DNA from: Leptodontidium sp. MPI-SDFR-AT-0119
Lineage: Eukaryota > Ascomycota > Leotiomycetes > Helotiales > Leptodontidiaceae
Reading direction: 5' to 3'
Length of the DNA: 64,000 nt
Assembly: GCA_020726505.1 (NCBI GenBank)
Contig: JAHLEZ010000002.1
Span: 3,906,001-3,970,000, forward strand
The translations under genes were made by a program, and so were the position numbers. How positions within the stretch are numbered: the stretch's first letter is position 1; each line of letters starts with the position of its first letter. Below, in pieces: positions 21,451 through 34,320 of the stretch. The notes under the pieces were generated by a model. The model was not told the DNA's origin. It did not search any database and saw nothing but the letters and a program-made list of their open reading frames with translations.

Positions 21451-22666
21451 GAAGATGGGACCGAATAACGTGGGCTGACTGCAGGATGGATGATGTTGAA
21501 GCATGGTCAATTCAAAAGTAGTGGCAGTTTCAAGACTTGAAAATATGTGATGTAATGAAAATATCGAGGTGGTAGGAGATAAATGATCCAATCATAGTAC
21601 TCGTTTGCTTCCAGTTCGTTTCAGATCTTGATGCAGGAGAGACTTCCCCTCTTCAGCTCGGTAGGGGTCATTCGAACCAATCTGAGAGGCACAGCCAACT
21701 CAAATTCCCCATGTAACACATTCTGATTGACCAGTTCATGTAGGTATCCATATGTTTTGCTGCGCACAAGAAGGCAGAGCGGCTCAGGCAACCAAACAGC
21801 CAAGGAACTATCACGAGAAGCTTTTGGGGCCGCGTACTTCAAAAAATGTCAAAGGATTTGGCATTGTAAGAGAAAGCTTGAGCGAGAAGAGGTCATGCCT
21901 TCATGGGCCTTTTTATCGTTTGTTAACATTGCAGAATTTCATGTTGGCTTCAACAAGGTCTCTGGGACTCACTGGATAACTAATATTTGTTAGTGAGGTT
22001 GAGAAGTTTGCCTCGTACTAAAGAACGCGAGGCTCAAATGTTTTCCTATGATCTGCAAGATTTTCTACAGGGATATCTTGTGGTTCGCATAGCGGACATT
22101 TATAGAATTGCCAAGCTTTAGAGCCCCTGTAGATGACGACCGCATAGCAACGGAGAAGATGCGGAACACGGCAAAAGATATGGATGTTTGCAGCATCCAA
22201 TTATCCGTATGAACCAATGAATCGTGAATATTTAATAAATCAAATGCATTTGCAAGAAACCTGTATTGAAAGTGGAATGCAGTTGGGGCTTGTTTTCTTT
22301 GACACATGGATACAGTTGGCGTTCTTCCGGACGCGAAAGTCCCCCAGCCACCAGCAACTTCGCCATCGTGATTTCTCTCTCAAGCCAATGCCCTACACGC
22401 AACATCCAACCATCCCGCAACTCTGCATTTGCATCTTGATCTCTTCATCGCATTTCTCCGCCTTCACACAGCACAGCTTCTTCATGCATTGGTGATGTGC
22501 AGATAGATAATCTTCAATCCTTTGGTTATTCTCGAAATGTTCTGCTAGAGCCTCGCGCAGTCAGCCTCGTAAACACACGAGCCAAAACAAACTGGCGCCT
22601 CAGCCGAGCGCCCGCTGCCTCGCAACAACATCATCCATTCATTCATTCATTTAACAACCACCCACC
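21451..22666. other. Intergenic, promoter of the C2 gene
   Basis: No supported gene. Immediately before 22667 there is a (CATT)n run at 22637-22651, a simple repeat in the leader. Confidence 0.45.
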
Positions 22667-25600
22667 ATGGCGAGCAAAACGAAGCTCAATGGCCTCAACG
22701 GCGCCCACACAGCTGGCATCTTCTCTGATATGACCGTCGATGGTCCTGAAATTGGAACACTCGTCCTCATTGTTGATCGTGCGAAGAATCTGCCCAACCG
22801 GAAGACAATTGGCAAGCAGGACCCATATTGTGCTGCCAGACTGGGAAAGGAAGCAAAGAAGACAGACACGGACCGCAGAGGAGGACAGACGCCACGATGG
22901 TAAGTCAATTGATGCCAACAATGTTGCGCTGCTAATGTTTCTACAGGGACCAAGAGCTTCGATATACCGTCCACGACTCCCCCGACTACTACCAATTGAA
23001 GGTATCGGTTTTCAACGATGACAAAAAGACGGACTTAATTGGAGAGACATGGGTCGACTTGAAGGAGGTAGTCGTCCCGGGCGGAGGGCAGAACGATTTG
23101 TGGCACAATCTGAGTTGCAAGGGCAAATACGCGGGCGAGATTAGAATCGAGATCACATACTACGACTCCCGACCTAAACAAGAGAAGCCAGAGAAGGTTA
23201 GACAAGCCGCCGCGAACGGTGTCGATGACGGGAGTAGGGACTCTTTGAAGGGACCTCGACAACCAAAATCCGCAGTCAAGAGAAGACCTCTGCCATCCGA
23301 TCCTGTTACTGGGGCACCAGCCTCACCCGTGACAGTCCCAGACCATGTTCAGACTCCACCACGTGGCTACCCGCCATCACCCACTGTTGCCCCAGATCAT
23401 ATACAAATGCCCCCGAGAGGTTATCAAAATACTCCAGGAGGCATTCCGGACCATATCCAAACCCCGCCTCGAGGATACCAGACCCCACCAACAGCTATTC
23501 CGGAGCATGTCCAAACTCCCCAACGAGGCTACCAGTCCCCCAGCTATATACCGAATCAGTCACCCTTGCAAACTATGGAATATGCCACAGCACCAGCAAA
23601 CTACTCCCCATCTCAGGGCTACGATGATGGCTCAAACTCAAACATGAATGGATATGGACAATCGCCTGATTTCACAGCTACCCCGCCATCTCAGCCAATG
23701 CAGAATGACCGATATGAGGTGTATGATCCAACGTCTAGGAGCGACTACTCGCATAGTAATTCAGCAGACCATTATCGGGGAGACGAACAAAGCACCGACC
23801 CCCGAGATCTGTACAACCCTCGACAACAACAAAGCCCTTATGAGCTTCCTCAGCCAGACGAATTTGGCTCCCCTCCAAGCCCCGGTGGACCTCCCCCGCC
23901 TCCACCAGCACACAGAACCAGAGCTGGGAGTAATCATGTCAGCCCTCACCCTTTGGAGTCCCAAGGAAGCTACGGGTTTTCTCAGGAGAATCGATCCCCA
24001 AACCCCTACGGCACACCACCACATGAAGCCCATCGCCACTCCGTGCCATCTCATTCCCATAGCAACTCATACCAAGCGTATAGTCCAGACAAGACTCAGG
24101 AGCAATTCCGGCGCTCCGCAAATGATAGCTACCAGCAATCCCCTCCTCGACACCAATCCTATGATTCAAGATACAATGGAGATTATGGTTCCATGCAGCC
24201 CACTGTGGAAGATGCACCCCCATCTCCTGGTGGAAGCTACTCCGGGCTGAGGAACGGATCACGAGTGTCACAACACGATGAGAGACGGTACGACCAAGTC
24301 CCATCTCCAGCACCTCTCAACTTGAGTGGCCGAGGGAGTTCTGCTTCTGGACGTAATAGCATGTCGAACGCACCGACCCCCACCCATCAGTATTCGAATA
24401 GTTCCATGGGCTATGCGGCCAATGGCTCTCAAAATTCCTTTCGAGATCGATCACAAGCAGACATGTCCATTGCTCCCCGAACATCTTACAGTTCAATGCA
24501 GCAGCAACAGGATCACCATAGACGCCAAAGCGAGGATCAGATGGGAGGATCTCCAAATTACCAGCGGCCAAGAGGGCAATCGGAAGACCAAATGGGTGCC
24601 CAATCCGGTTATCAGCGACCTCGCGGACATTCTGAAGATCAGATGGGAATGTCTAATTATGCACTTCCACCAGTACCAGCAACACTGGTTCCTGGCATGG
24701 ATCCTATGATTGCACAGGAAATCTCGGAGAGAATTTATGATGAGAAGCGAGCGAGCTACAGCCAAGGTGCTGGAAATTCAGCACGAGGAAGATACCAAAA
24801 TTCGCCCCAGTATCAACAGAATAAGCCGAAACTTCTGTCCTACCACGAGGAGGATGCGCCTTTCGTGCCAGCCCCTGCTACTTACGATGATCGTCAAAGT
24901 CGATTCTCCACTGCAGTTGTTCCCGTCGTCAAACCTAGAGCCATCTCTCCTGATCCTCGAGCACCTATGCGGAAGTCTGTTAGTCCTTCACCACGGCCCT
25001 CCGATGACACCAGAAGGCTGTCTGGCATACCCTTCGGGCCAGACTCCTACAACGCTCTGAATCCAAGTCTTGCTGGCTCCACCTCTACCCCATCGCTAAG
25101 TGCAGCATACGACACCAAGATCATTGATCCTGATGCAAAAATCATTACGCATGACGGTCGAGAGATCGATCCAAGCGATCATATCCCTGAATCGAACTAC
25201 GCACCACTTCTGGAATCAAAGGGCCCAAAGTACGCTTCACAACTTCCTGACCGAAACTACAGACCACCACCGAGCGGTCCTCTGCCAGTTTCTACAACCG
25301 GTCGTCGACCACTGAGACAAGCTGGCAGGCCTCAATCAATGGCGACTTCATCTCCCATCTACATGAACAATACCCCGACGCACGATCCACCAACCCCAAC
25401 TGGCCGCAATCGTCTCCAGAAGAAGGCTAACCGAATGTCGGCCCATCCAGCACAAAATTCAAGTCCATTGGCTCCCATCACTCCATACCAGGATAACAGC
25501 TATGCCCAGAGGAGTCTACCAAGGTCCCATTCGACTGATTTCCACTCTAATGAGAACTATGCTCCTAGCTATGGAGGCAGCCCTGGATATAGAGGTGCTG

Positions 25601-25749
25601 CAGGTCCCCCACCTATTCCTGCAAAAGTGCCGATGAGCATGGACGGACCGCCGCCACCTCAAGCAAGCGGTGGTGATGCCTGGGCTTTATTAGAAGAGAT
25701 GAAGAGCATCGACCTAGGACATGGCCGCGCAAGACGTCGTGGTTATTGA
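22667..25749 (+). CDS. C2-domain, proline-rich protein (Inn1/Fic1-like)
   Basis: Two exons (22667-22899, 22947-25749; 47-nt intron) give 1011 aa. Residues about 20-150 form a C2 domain: GTLVLIVDRAKNLPNRKTIG, KQDPYCAARLG, then ELRYTVHDSPDYYQLKVSVF and GEIRIEITYYDS. The rest is disordered and rich in Pro, Ser, Tyr and Gln with many PxxP sites. An N-terminal C2 followed by a proline-rich tail is the plan of yeast Inn1 and fission yeast Fic1, which bind F-BAR/SH3 proteins at the septum. A role in cytokinesis or septation is inferred. Two internal repeats stand out: about five copies of a PDHIQTPPRGYQ-type unit at residues about 208-300, and three copies of a QRPRGQSEDQMG-type unit near 605-650. 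Confidence 0.85.
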
Positions 25750-27754
25750 TTGTTGTTGAATGATTGATGACGCCATGTCATTGATGTTTGTGTACAACTT
25801 CTCTTTTCATACGTTATAGACTGCGATTTCTCTAAGGTGGATTTCTTCGGCTTTAATAATTAGGTTGGGATATGGACAACGGAAGGATCCGAGGATTTCT
25901 CACAGGTCAGGCTTGAGGATGGGCTCATTTGGTTTTGCATGGCTAGTTGGCGTTTTCAATAGGACTGGGTTGGCCTGGAATTATATGTGGCCGTTAGACG
26001 GAGGAAGTTGCTGGCGCAATCTTCTGTGTAATGAGTAAAATGTCCGATGTCAAAACTTCACGTAGCCATTTGTCTACAAATCCGCAATTATTTTCGTGCC
26101 CGTGGGGAGCTCCTCTTCTGGTTCTTGTCTGTATGGTCCATTCTCTCGCCTGGAAGCATCATATCTCATAATCGACTATGGAGGACATTTGTGGCGGAGG
26201 CATCACTCGCTCCTCCACAGTTCTTCGAGAAGGAAAGAAGAGATTTACAAGGCAATGAATTAACTTGGACATATTCCAAGTCGAGCAAATCTCATTGCAT
26301 GCCCTCGGTGGCAACAACCCCCACAGGCGTACGAATTCGGTGTCAGAGCCAAACAAAAATCCACCCGCAGAGCCCACCCACACCATGTTGAGAAATTACC
26401 AAGAGCGCAAAGAACCTTCCCGTTCAAGTGTTCATCCGTTCTCCCGGATGCCAATGTAAGGTTCGGAGCCCTGGCCTTTTCAGATTCCACCATCGCTGGC
26501 GTTGGCATTACCATAGTAAAGCCGACCAGTGGGGCGGTTTGACGCTGAATAGGCATCCAAAGTGAGGTGACGTCCCAGATTCGATTCGATTCGCAGAGGC
26601 CCATTCAAAAACCCAAGCTCAGTTCCCTGGTTTTTGTTTTATTCTAGCTAGACAAGTACCGGTATGTACCCCGCGCTGTCTTTCCCCGCAGTCTACCGTT
26701 GACAGTTTAATTTTGTTGTTTTTTCCAAGCAGGTCTTGCATCTCTTGGTATGTGTCCCCTCTACTCTCTCTCCCAACGACCTCTTCAATCCGACTTTGAA
26801 GCTCAACACAACAATTCAACCCCCCGAATTTGAGTAGAATTGAAGCAATCGGAGAAATTGGAGGATCCCATCATCATTTCTCGAAATAGGATGGGGGAGG
26901 GGTACACGCCTGCCCCTTTCATGATCAGGTATTTCGGCGAAGCGACCCCTTTCAACCACCTACCGAGTCAAGAGTCTCGCTTAGCTCCAGGACTTCAGGG
27001 GACAGGGTTAGAAATACTTGAGACGAAGCAGCCCCAGAGATCCCGTGGGTTTACTCCATAATTGTGTGCCAGGGTGGGAAAGTTTGAGTTTAAGTTGCAT
27101 TCTAGACCCTTCTGGCTAGGTCGACGGATTGCTCCATTGTACAGTATCCTCGAGTGAGTTACTCGGACGTTGGGTTAGAGTTGAAATTGAGCCCAAGTTA
27201 TGTTGTTCCTACTTCGTATTAGAGATACTGTGTATAGCAAAATCACCTCGTTCAATTTTTCCTTTTCAACCATCTCCTGTGAGTAGGTATGGGCATTGCC
27301 GAGTCCTGTCAAGTCGGGAGTGGAGTCTGATTCGGACTCGCTCGCTCTGCCCGTATTGCTTGGCAAACACTCCCTACCCACTTCTAAATCCATGCTGGGT
27401 GACCTGTGTGGCCTGACTGTTTCTATTAGAGTTGCTTGGAGATCTTAAAATTGCACGACTCCCCTCATGCCGAATTAAACCACACATTTGTAAGGAAACG
27501 CTTCAACTCAGGGCAAATCCCAATCCGCTCCGGGAGGACGTGCAGAAGGCGACAGCCAGGCCCTGTTGATTAGACTTGGGAGAGTTTTCCAAGCCTTGAA
27601 CAGGCGGCGTCTCCGATGGCAAATTACTTCTCAGGCTAGTTATTCTTAAGGAAGCCATGTCCTTGGTTTGGTTTGATTTTTAAAGTTCAAGAAGAACATC
27701 CACCAGCTCTCTCTTCTCCATCAATCTAGAAGTCAACTTTCTCTGAACACCAAA
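25750..27754. other. Intergenic, nothing recognised
   Basis: A 2-kb gap. The short frames on both strands have no features of real proteins. The last 60 bp are the leader of the lipocalin-like gene. Confidence 0.45.
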
Positions 27755-28442
27755 ATGCAGCCTACACAGATTCTCGCGGTTCTAGCCGGAACATACTCAC
27801 TCCTGAATACTTCTGCGTATGTTTGTGATACTTATGTTTTTCATTGTAACTCGGTTATTCTCGGCGCTAATTCATTCGTCGAATAGATGGCTCGATGAAG
27901 TCCCAGTACCAGATGCGGTTTACGGTTCCGCTCCAGTTGGAATCTTGACTTACAGCAAGTCCGGATACATGTCTGCCACAATCACATCAACAGACCCTGA
28001 GGACAGACCAGCAAACCTTACTTTTCCCTTCAGAGATGGTCAAACAGATGCCGATGTATGTATTGACAGTTTATGTTGCCCACATCTTTGATGTCTTGAG
28101 CTACCTCAATGCATCTTCTGCGAGTCGAGACTTTTGCCCACCTGCCAATTTTTTCGGATCCGTACACTTCGTACAACGATACTAATTATGATACAGTGGG
28201 CACTTGTGGGCAGACACAGCATCGGATACGCAGGACCCCTTCAAATCAGCACCGCTATCCCAGCGACGCTCACCCACGGCCAAGTCATCCACGGCCCTCT
28301 CACAGTAGCCAACGTCCCTTCAATGTCCGGAGCAAGCCACGTACGCAACTACACGCTTTTCGACAATGGGAAGACACTGCTCATCGCGTCGCAAAGAGAT
28401 TCGAGGAATAGAGGGGAGCTTTGGTGGACGAGGCTGGATTAA
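27755..28442 (+). CDS. Small secreted lipocalin-like protein
   Basis: Exons 27755-27816, 27887-28055 and 28197-28442 give 158 aa. It starts MQPTQILAVLAGTYSLLNTS, where GTYSLLN is also the first strand of the lipocalin-like domain. It continues VYGSAPVGILTYSKSGYMSA, which matches the fungal Lipocalin_5 family (beta-barrel, small-molecule binding). Later strands include HSIGYAGPLQI, HGPLTVANVP and TLLIASQRD, ending GELWWTRLD, also typical of the family. A hydrophobic start could be a weak signal peptide or just the first strand, so secretion is uncertain. In other fungi such proteins occur as enzymes or accessory proteins in secondary metabolism; nothing adjacent confirms that here. Confidence 0.8.
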
Positions 28443-29470
28443 AATACTGTGGTTCGTTGGGGTTGTAGAGATGTTTTTCTTGTATAAAATTGATGGCGGG
28501 GTTTTTCTAGAAGAAGAAAAATGTGAATCGGATGTTCTGCCTGGGAATGAAGTATTTGTCTCTCTGCGTCACGACTTTTCTGTGGTATTGGTTTGTGGCG
28601 TATGATTCATAGCTTGAAAACCTGTGCTGACTTTCAACAACTGTGGAGAGAAAACGATCACCAATATATTACCCAACAAGCATCATCTACGCATGTAAAA
28701 ACTATAAACTTGAAGAACGCCTCATGCATGAAATGTATACCACCATCTTGCCCTGTTTAGCGAAGCGCTAAGAGGGGAGCAAAATGCGCTTCATATGCGG
28801 GCTACAAAAGTGGCCGATTTAGACCTACTCTCAGATATGCTTCTTCCCGCGGTTTTCACACAGTCCATGTTTGAAGCAGTGTTTGTGTGTCGTACTTCAT
28901 TAAAAGATTTTACGATCGTAGAAGTAGCTTCAGGTTTGAAGCGGAAATTCATTGTTTCTTTCTGTGACCATTTGTAAGCTCTTAAATAGTGACTCGAAAA
29001 TTCTTCAGATCGATTTGCATGTTTTGTTTGGACAACAACCCATGCCGTGGTGGCCATGACCCATCCCTCATTATTGAGATAGGCAGATTAAGATATTTGG
29101 GCAGCTGAAAGTCGTATTGGCCTGGAGGCTAGACTTTGGGTCGTGTATACGAATGTGCCTGGCAATGCCACCATCATGGCCCCTAAAGCTTCAGCAAACG
29201 CTTTTCCACGCCCTTCCATTCCGTGGATCGCAGGCACTGTGACTCCTACAGTCTGCGTTGCTGGAGGGAAGTGCTACTCAAATCTCCATATTTAAGTAAC
29301 TGTCATTGTTGCATATCTCCCTTTTCTTCAACATTGTCTTGCTTAGTGCCCATCTATTATAACATAGCTTCAAATCCCCGCCAACGATTACCCTGCATAA
29401 CCACTAAGAGACATTCCGAGAAGAGAGTTATAAGTTTCACTTGTGACTTTCCACTCAAGGGTCTTTCAGA
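28443..29470. other. Intergenic, nothing recognised
   Basis: A 1-kb AT-rich gap before the dynamin-like pseudogene. No gene is supported. Confidence 0.45.
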
Positions 29471-31950
29471 ATGGGCGACAACATTGCTCCCGAAGATGAG
29501 ATGAACGAGGCAGGTATTGGTCTCGGTGACCAAGACACTCTGAACAGGCTGCAATTCATCGAACGGCTCCATGCAATTGGTGTAGCCAGGTACATGGACT
29601 TGCCTCAGGTATGTCAATGCCTATCAGACAGAAGGTTAAATACAAGCTAAAAAACCTCGCCAACAATTTTAAATAGCTCGTAGTGGTCGGTGACCAAAAC
29701 TCGGGCAAAAGCTCTGTGCTTCAGGCCATCACGCAACTTCCATTTCCGGTCAATGATACTGTATGCACTCGATTTGCAACCGAGGTGTCTCTTCGCAGGT
29801 CTCCAGGATTGGAGTCCCTAGAATTACTGATTAAGAGGACAGCTGCTCAAGAGTCTGAGCGTTTCGATGTCTCAGAATATAACTCTGCTTTTGGCTCGCC
29901 GGAGTTCAAAACGCAATTTGGGAATATGCTTGCGAGGGTTAGCTGACTCGATTACCCGGTGAATACGAAGATACTACTAACAATGTTTGTTCATCTTCAG
30001 GCTAGTGATAATATTTTTGGACCTCGAGTCAACAGTACGGACTTGACAGAAACCACTTTACACATTACTGTCAACACGCCCACTCAGATCAATCTCACCA
30101 TAGTGGATCTTCCTGGACTTGTTAGTGGTTAGTGAAATATCCGCGCTTAACAGATCACATTTTCTCTGACTCTATACTGTATAGCCTCTCATCCGTCTTC
30201 GCAAATGGCGCGAACTCTTGTCAGCAGGCATATCGAGAATCCTAGAAGCACTATTCTGTAAGTACCTTTCAAGTGCCACTTCATGTGACGGATAGTTAAT
30301 GATTAGCACAGGGCTGTTGCAGTTCCATCGGATCCAGACATCTAGGAAGTGCTCCAGATCATCAGGAACATCCCAGACAGGGAGAATAGAGTCATTGGAT
30401 TTATCAACAAGTGTGACAGGAAGCAAGAGGGTGCTGATCACTGGGTATGTTTTGCCCCGACAAGAAACATAACATGGCAGGGTCTCACAAATTCAGATCT
30501 TGGATGCCATTAAGAACGATCGACGGTCAACAAACCGGGACTACTTGTCTCAAGAGTAGTATAGCTTGCGAAACCGTCTACCAAGTAAGAACGACACCAC
30601 AAATGAAGAACGAGATAGAGTCGAGCGAAACTTTTTCACTCGTAGAATCTAGGGTGAGCTTAATCAACCGACCAAGCTCGGCATCAGCAATTTGAGAAGT
30701 GCACTAACTCGAATGCACAATGCTCAGATCGCCAGGGCCATACCACTTCTCAGTCCCGAAATCAAAGAACGGCTGGAAAGCTGCAAGACTCGTCGTGCCC
30801 AGCTTAGACAGCCTCGAACTACCCGGCGAGAGCAACGAGGTTGCATGATTGAGCTGGCATCTTCCTTCACAAAGCTTTCAACGGATGCATTAGACGGCCA
30901 TTACCACAATATACAAGATTACCCCTTAGCCAGAATTCGAAAGAGTGTTCGGGACTCCCTGGATGGCTTCCAAGGGAGAGTGCAGCGAACATTCGACAAT
31001 ATTGTCCCGGAACTTCCAAACAACATTTTAACTTCGTTGGACGAAAATTCGTGGAGAAATCTGATGCTCGCGGATAGGTCATTGCGCGATATACACTGCG
31101 TAAGGCAGGAAAACCGTGGACGAGAATTCCCCGACGAAGTCAACCAAAACGTCCTGAGGGTTTTGTGGGCTGCGGAGATTGTGCCATGGTTTGGTGTGGC
31201 TACCAGCTGTATAGATAACATGGTCGGGCACCTACAGAGTTCGATAAACGTTCTGATGCAGCAAGCAACCTTAGACGACGAGCTTCGGACTAAAAGCACA
31301 CAGTGGCTTTCAGAAGTGCTACAAGATACGACCAAGCTCACCCACGAAGAGTTGTCACAACTCGCAGGGGATGACAGCCATATCTGGACCTTGTCTCCGC
31401 GGTATATGACGCTTAGTAGAGCGATGTACAATAAGTACATCACAAATATAGCGAGAGATCTCGTCTCGCTAACCCCAGACCGAGCTGCAACCATTTCTGA
31501 GAGAGAACGGGAGAATCAGGTCAAGCTGTGGCTTTCCAATAACAAGGACGTGGATGCTGTCTCGGAAACTCACGTCCGTCTGAGAGTTTACTATGATATC
31601 GCAAGTAAGTAAATCTAAGTGGCTAGGTGGTCCCCCATGCCGTATCTTTCCCCAAATGCCACGGAACCAAACTCTAACTACTCTTAAATTACAGTGACGA
31701 GATTCATCGACAATGTTGGAATGCAAGTCGTTGAACGTCACCTCCTGGGCAGCGAAAGTCCCTTGAGGATGTTCACCCCACAATAGTGATCAACATGGCA
31801 GATGATAACCCGGAATGGCTGGCAAGAATCGCGAGTGAGAACGAGGAGAAGACGGTTGCAAGAAGTGCGATCAGTCAAGAGATTGCGACTCTTGTAGAGG
31901 CATTGGTTGAGGTGCAGAGGTATGGGTATCTTCGTCCTGGCAACAGTTGA
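29471..31950 (+). pseudogene. Dynamin/Mx-like large GTPase, disabled
   Basis: The start MGDNIAPEDEMNEAG, the P-loop GDQNSGKSSVLQAI, the G3 motif DLPGL and a G4-like NKCD (FINKCDR) show a dynamin-superfamily GTPase. The stalk (NLRSALTRMHNAQIARAI) and the GED-like end (DNPEWLARIASENEEK) follow. Recognised exons are 29471-29608, 29677-29937, 30001-30127 and 30185 onward. The frame is broken by TAG at 30343-30345 (where Gln is expected, before EVLQIIRN), TAG at 30558-30560 and TAG at 30650-30652 (both where Trp is expected). There is also a one-base loss near 31780 after LRMFTP, followed by a further stop. The joining of the exon after 30443 may hold another shift. The protein cannot be full length. 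The stop changes are C-to-T or G-to-A in a CpA/TpG context, as RIP would produce. Confidence 0.85.
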
Positions 31951-32135
31951 AGATTTGGTCAGCAATAGGGAATATTTGCTGGAAGTTGTTTTGTGGGATG
32001 TTTCCCGGGATGTTCAGTCTTGCAAGAGATCTAGTATTTTCATTTAGTAAACGAATACCTGTAACTAATTCCGTTCTAAGAAACTAACCGCTCCGAGATG
32101 GTGTTACTCAAATGATCTGAAGATATGTCAAGACA

Positions 32136-32786
32136 TCACTTCTTCCCCAGTGGACTTAACAGCCAGCTCAACTCTTCCGCTTTTGCCTCCCCAAGAAGTT
32201 CTACCAATCCCTCCGGTGCCAGAAAATCATGATCCACAAACTCAAAGCCTGGCACAACAGTCTCACTAATGAGCAAACCCTGACTCTCGCTTCCGCCCTC
32301 TTCATCCGGCAGCAGATAACTAGCTTTGAATTTGCCTCCATCCACAATCCACTGCAACTTCTCTCCCTTCTCGACATCATGACCCACGACAAAACTCTCT
32401 ACTCTCTTTTCTTTGCCCTCTTCATCAGCATGAATTATGACATAACTACCGCGCCCTCGATGGAGAGTATGCACCGTCCTAGCTGAATTCCGATGGAAAC
32501 CGCCCTGTGGGCCCGAGGGCGTCAGGAGGTAGAAGATGGTAGTGGATAGAGAGCGTACGGAGGGATGGAAACCGGGTCGGGTGGGTACGAGACCAGTCGT
32601 TGTGGATGACATCTTTGAAGGGAACGGTGATGGAATGCTTTCTTTTGAGCGGTCCGTTTCTGCGTAGTACCCCCCTTCAATGTGGGGGATTAAGTTGAGT
32701 GCTTTGATGAGGGCGAGGAGGGAGGGAGATTCTTCTTTGGCTGACGGAGAGGAGGATGATGGGAAAGATGGTTTGAGTGTGGACAT
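32136..32786 (-). CDS. DUF985/Cupin_5 family protein
   Basis: A single exon of 216 aa. After a Ser/Pro-rich N-terminus, the domain begins LIPHIEGGYYAETDR, followed by STTIFYLLTPSGPQGGFHRN, HTLHRGRGSYVIIHADEEG and a final stretch VVPGFEFVDHDFLAPEGLVE. These are the landmarks of the Cupin_5 (DUF985) beta-barrel, with conserved Glu and His that may bind a metal. Its biochemical role is unknown in most organisms. Length and motifs are normal, with no lesion. It converges with the dynamin pseudogene, separated by only 185 bp. Confidence 0.88.
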   Translation of the reverse strand: MSTLKPSFPSSSSPSAKEESPSLLALIKALNLIPHIEGGYYAETDRSKESIPSPFPSKMSSTTTGLVPTRPGFHPSVRSLSTTIFYLLTPSGPQGGFHRNSARTVHTLHRGRGSYVIIHADEEGKEKRVESFVVGHDVEKGEKLQWIVDGGKFKASYLLPDEEGGSESQGLLISETVVPGFEFVDHDFLAPEGLVELLGEAKAEELSWLLSPLGKK

Positions 32787-34320
32787 TTTCGAAGATGGAG
32801 TAAAGAGTGAAGGAGGAAATGAATACGGTATGTCTAGTATATATATATTTGAACAGTTGATGGATAATCAGATAGCATATACTCGTGAAGTGGGATTTGA
32901 AAAGCTCAATTGATAAGCAAATGGCAAACATGATAAGCGCTTGGATAGCCCATGTTCCTGTCAGCAAGAGTGGGGATACAGTATGTACTGATGTTTTACG
33001 AATTCCCTATTTGTTCTAAAGGATATTGATATAAATTGGAGTAATGGAAGGAGCCGGCGAAGCCGTCCACTAGACTATGGACCAGCGAGTGAAACGATGC
33101 ATGCTAGATTTCAGGTATGAAAATGAGACATCGTAGAAATATGCATTGGAGGAGTTCTAGTTGGCGGGAAAGTAAGTTGGCTCAAAACATACCAGGATTC
33201 AATATTGAAGCGGCGATGGTGTCACAACTGAAGAGGTAGTTGGACAAATACAGACCCTCTCTCCTTCCATGACCGCTGCTCGCTTGGGAGGAGCAACAAA
33301 GCCATCTGCAGTACACATGTACAAGTATCTTTCGGCCACCACACAACAACCCGGCCTCTCTTAAAATGTGGTCATAATAATCTACCAGAAATGCCAGTAG
33401 CTTCCGTTGTCATTCCCTTGAGTACACGTGCCACAAGAAGCGTGACCGCATTCCCGTGACTTGCTCCAGAAACACTTATTCTTAGCTGGCCCCATTAAAA
33501 CCCAAGGCCTGGGCATTGAGTGACGATCTTCGCCCCAACTTGCGCCACTCCAGATTCCCATTATGAAAAACCATCAGGTCATGCCTTCCTCCCCGCCAAC
33601 CTACTCTTTAGCATCCCGTACATCGGCACCAGCTTCCCGTCATGGCTTCCAAGCCGGCGATCGGCCAACCAGGAAAATACTTCTCAAGAAGGGCCGAGAA
33701 GCTCTGCATAGAAGAGACGCGGGGGGATTAGAAAGAGCGGGGAGGATGTCGTGAGGCTTGCTTTCCCCGCTGCGGTGCATACTAAGTAAAGTACAGTCAA
33801 GTAGGCATGCATGAATCCTCCAGTGCGTCACTTTGGCCATACAGCAAAGCTTCTTGCCATGTTCTGCTGCTATTGATCCCAAACGTCCGACCAGCCTGGG
33901 CTACTTTCTCTTCTCATTGCCTACTTATATTAAATGCCACTTTTGAACATCCTGACAAGAAAGGGTGTAAGCGGTTGCAGTTGTTATCGCTCATGGGAAG
34001 CTGGGAATAAGCGTTCCTGAACTTGGTACCATAAGGCCAATAGTTGACAACTCGGGCTGACCGACGTGGTTATTAGCCTAACAAGGGACCTGCAAGAGGA
34101 CGGGTAGGTTTACCCCAACCCTGCCGACCCCAGAAATGATCCTTGGAAGTCCTGCGTCATCCAAGCTTTATGACCATACGTTTTTTTCTCATGGCGGGGA
34201 AAGCTGCCTACGATGGATGGAATAGTCGCTTTCGGCCCGAGCTACTGGAACTCAGTATTAAAGCGAGTTTGATTTCCTCGTTCACTTCCTGTTATCCTTC
34301 TCCCCAAATTCTTCAGCACA
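32787..34320. other. Divergent promoter region of cupin and trehalase genes
   Basis: A 1.5-kb gap between outward-facing genes. No gene is supported; the part next to 34321 is a CT-rich leader. Confidence 0.45.
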
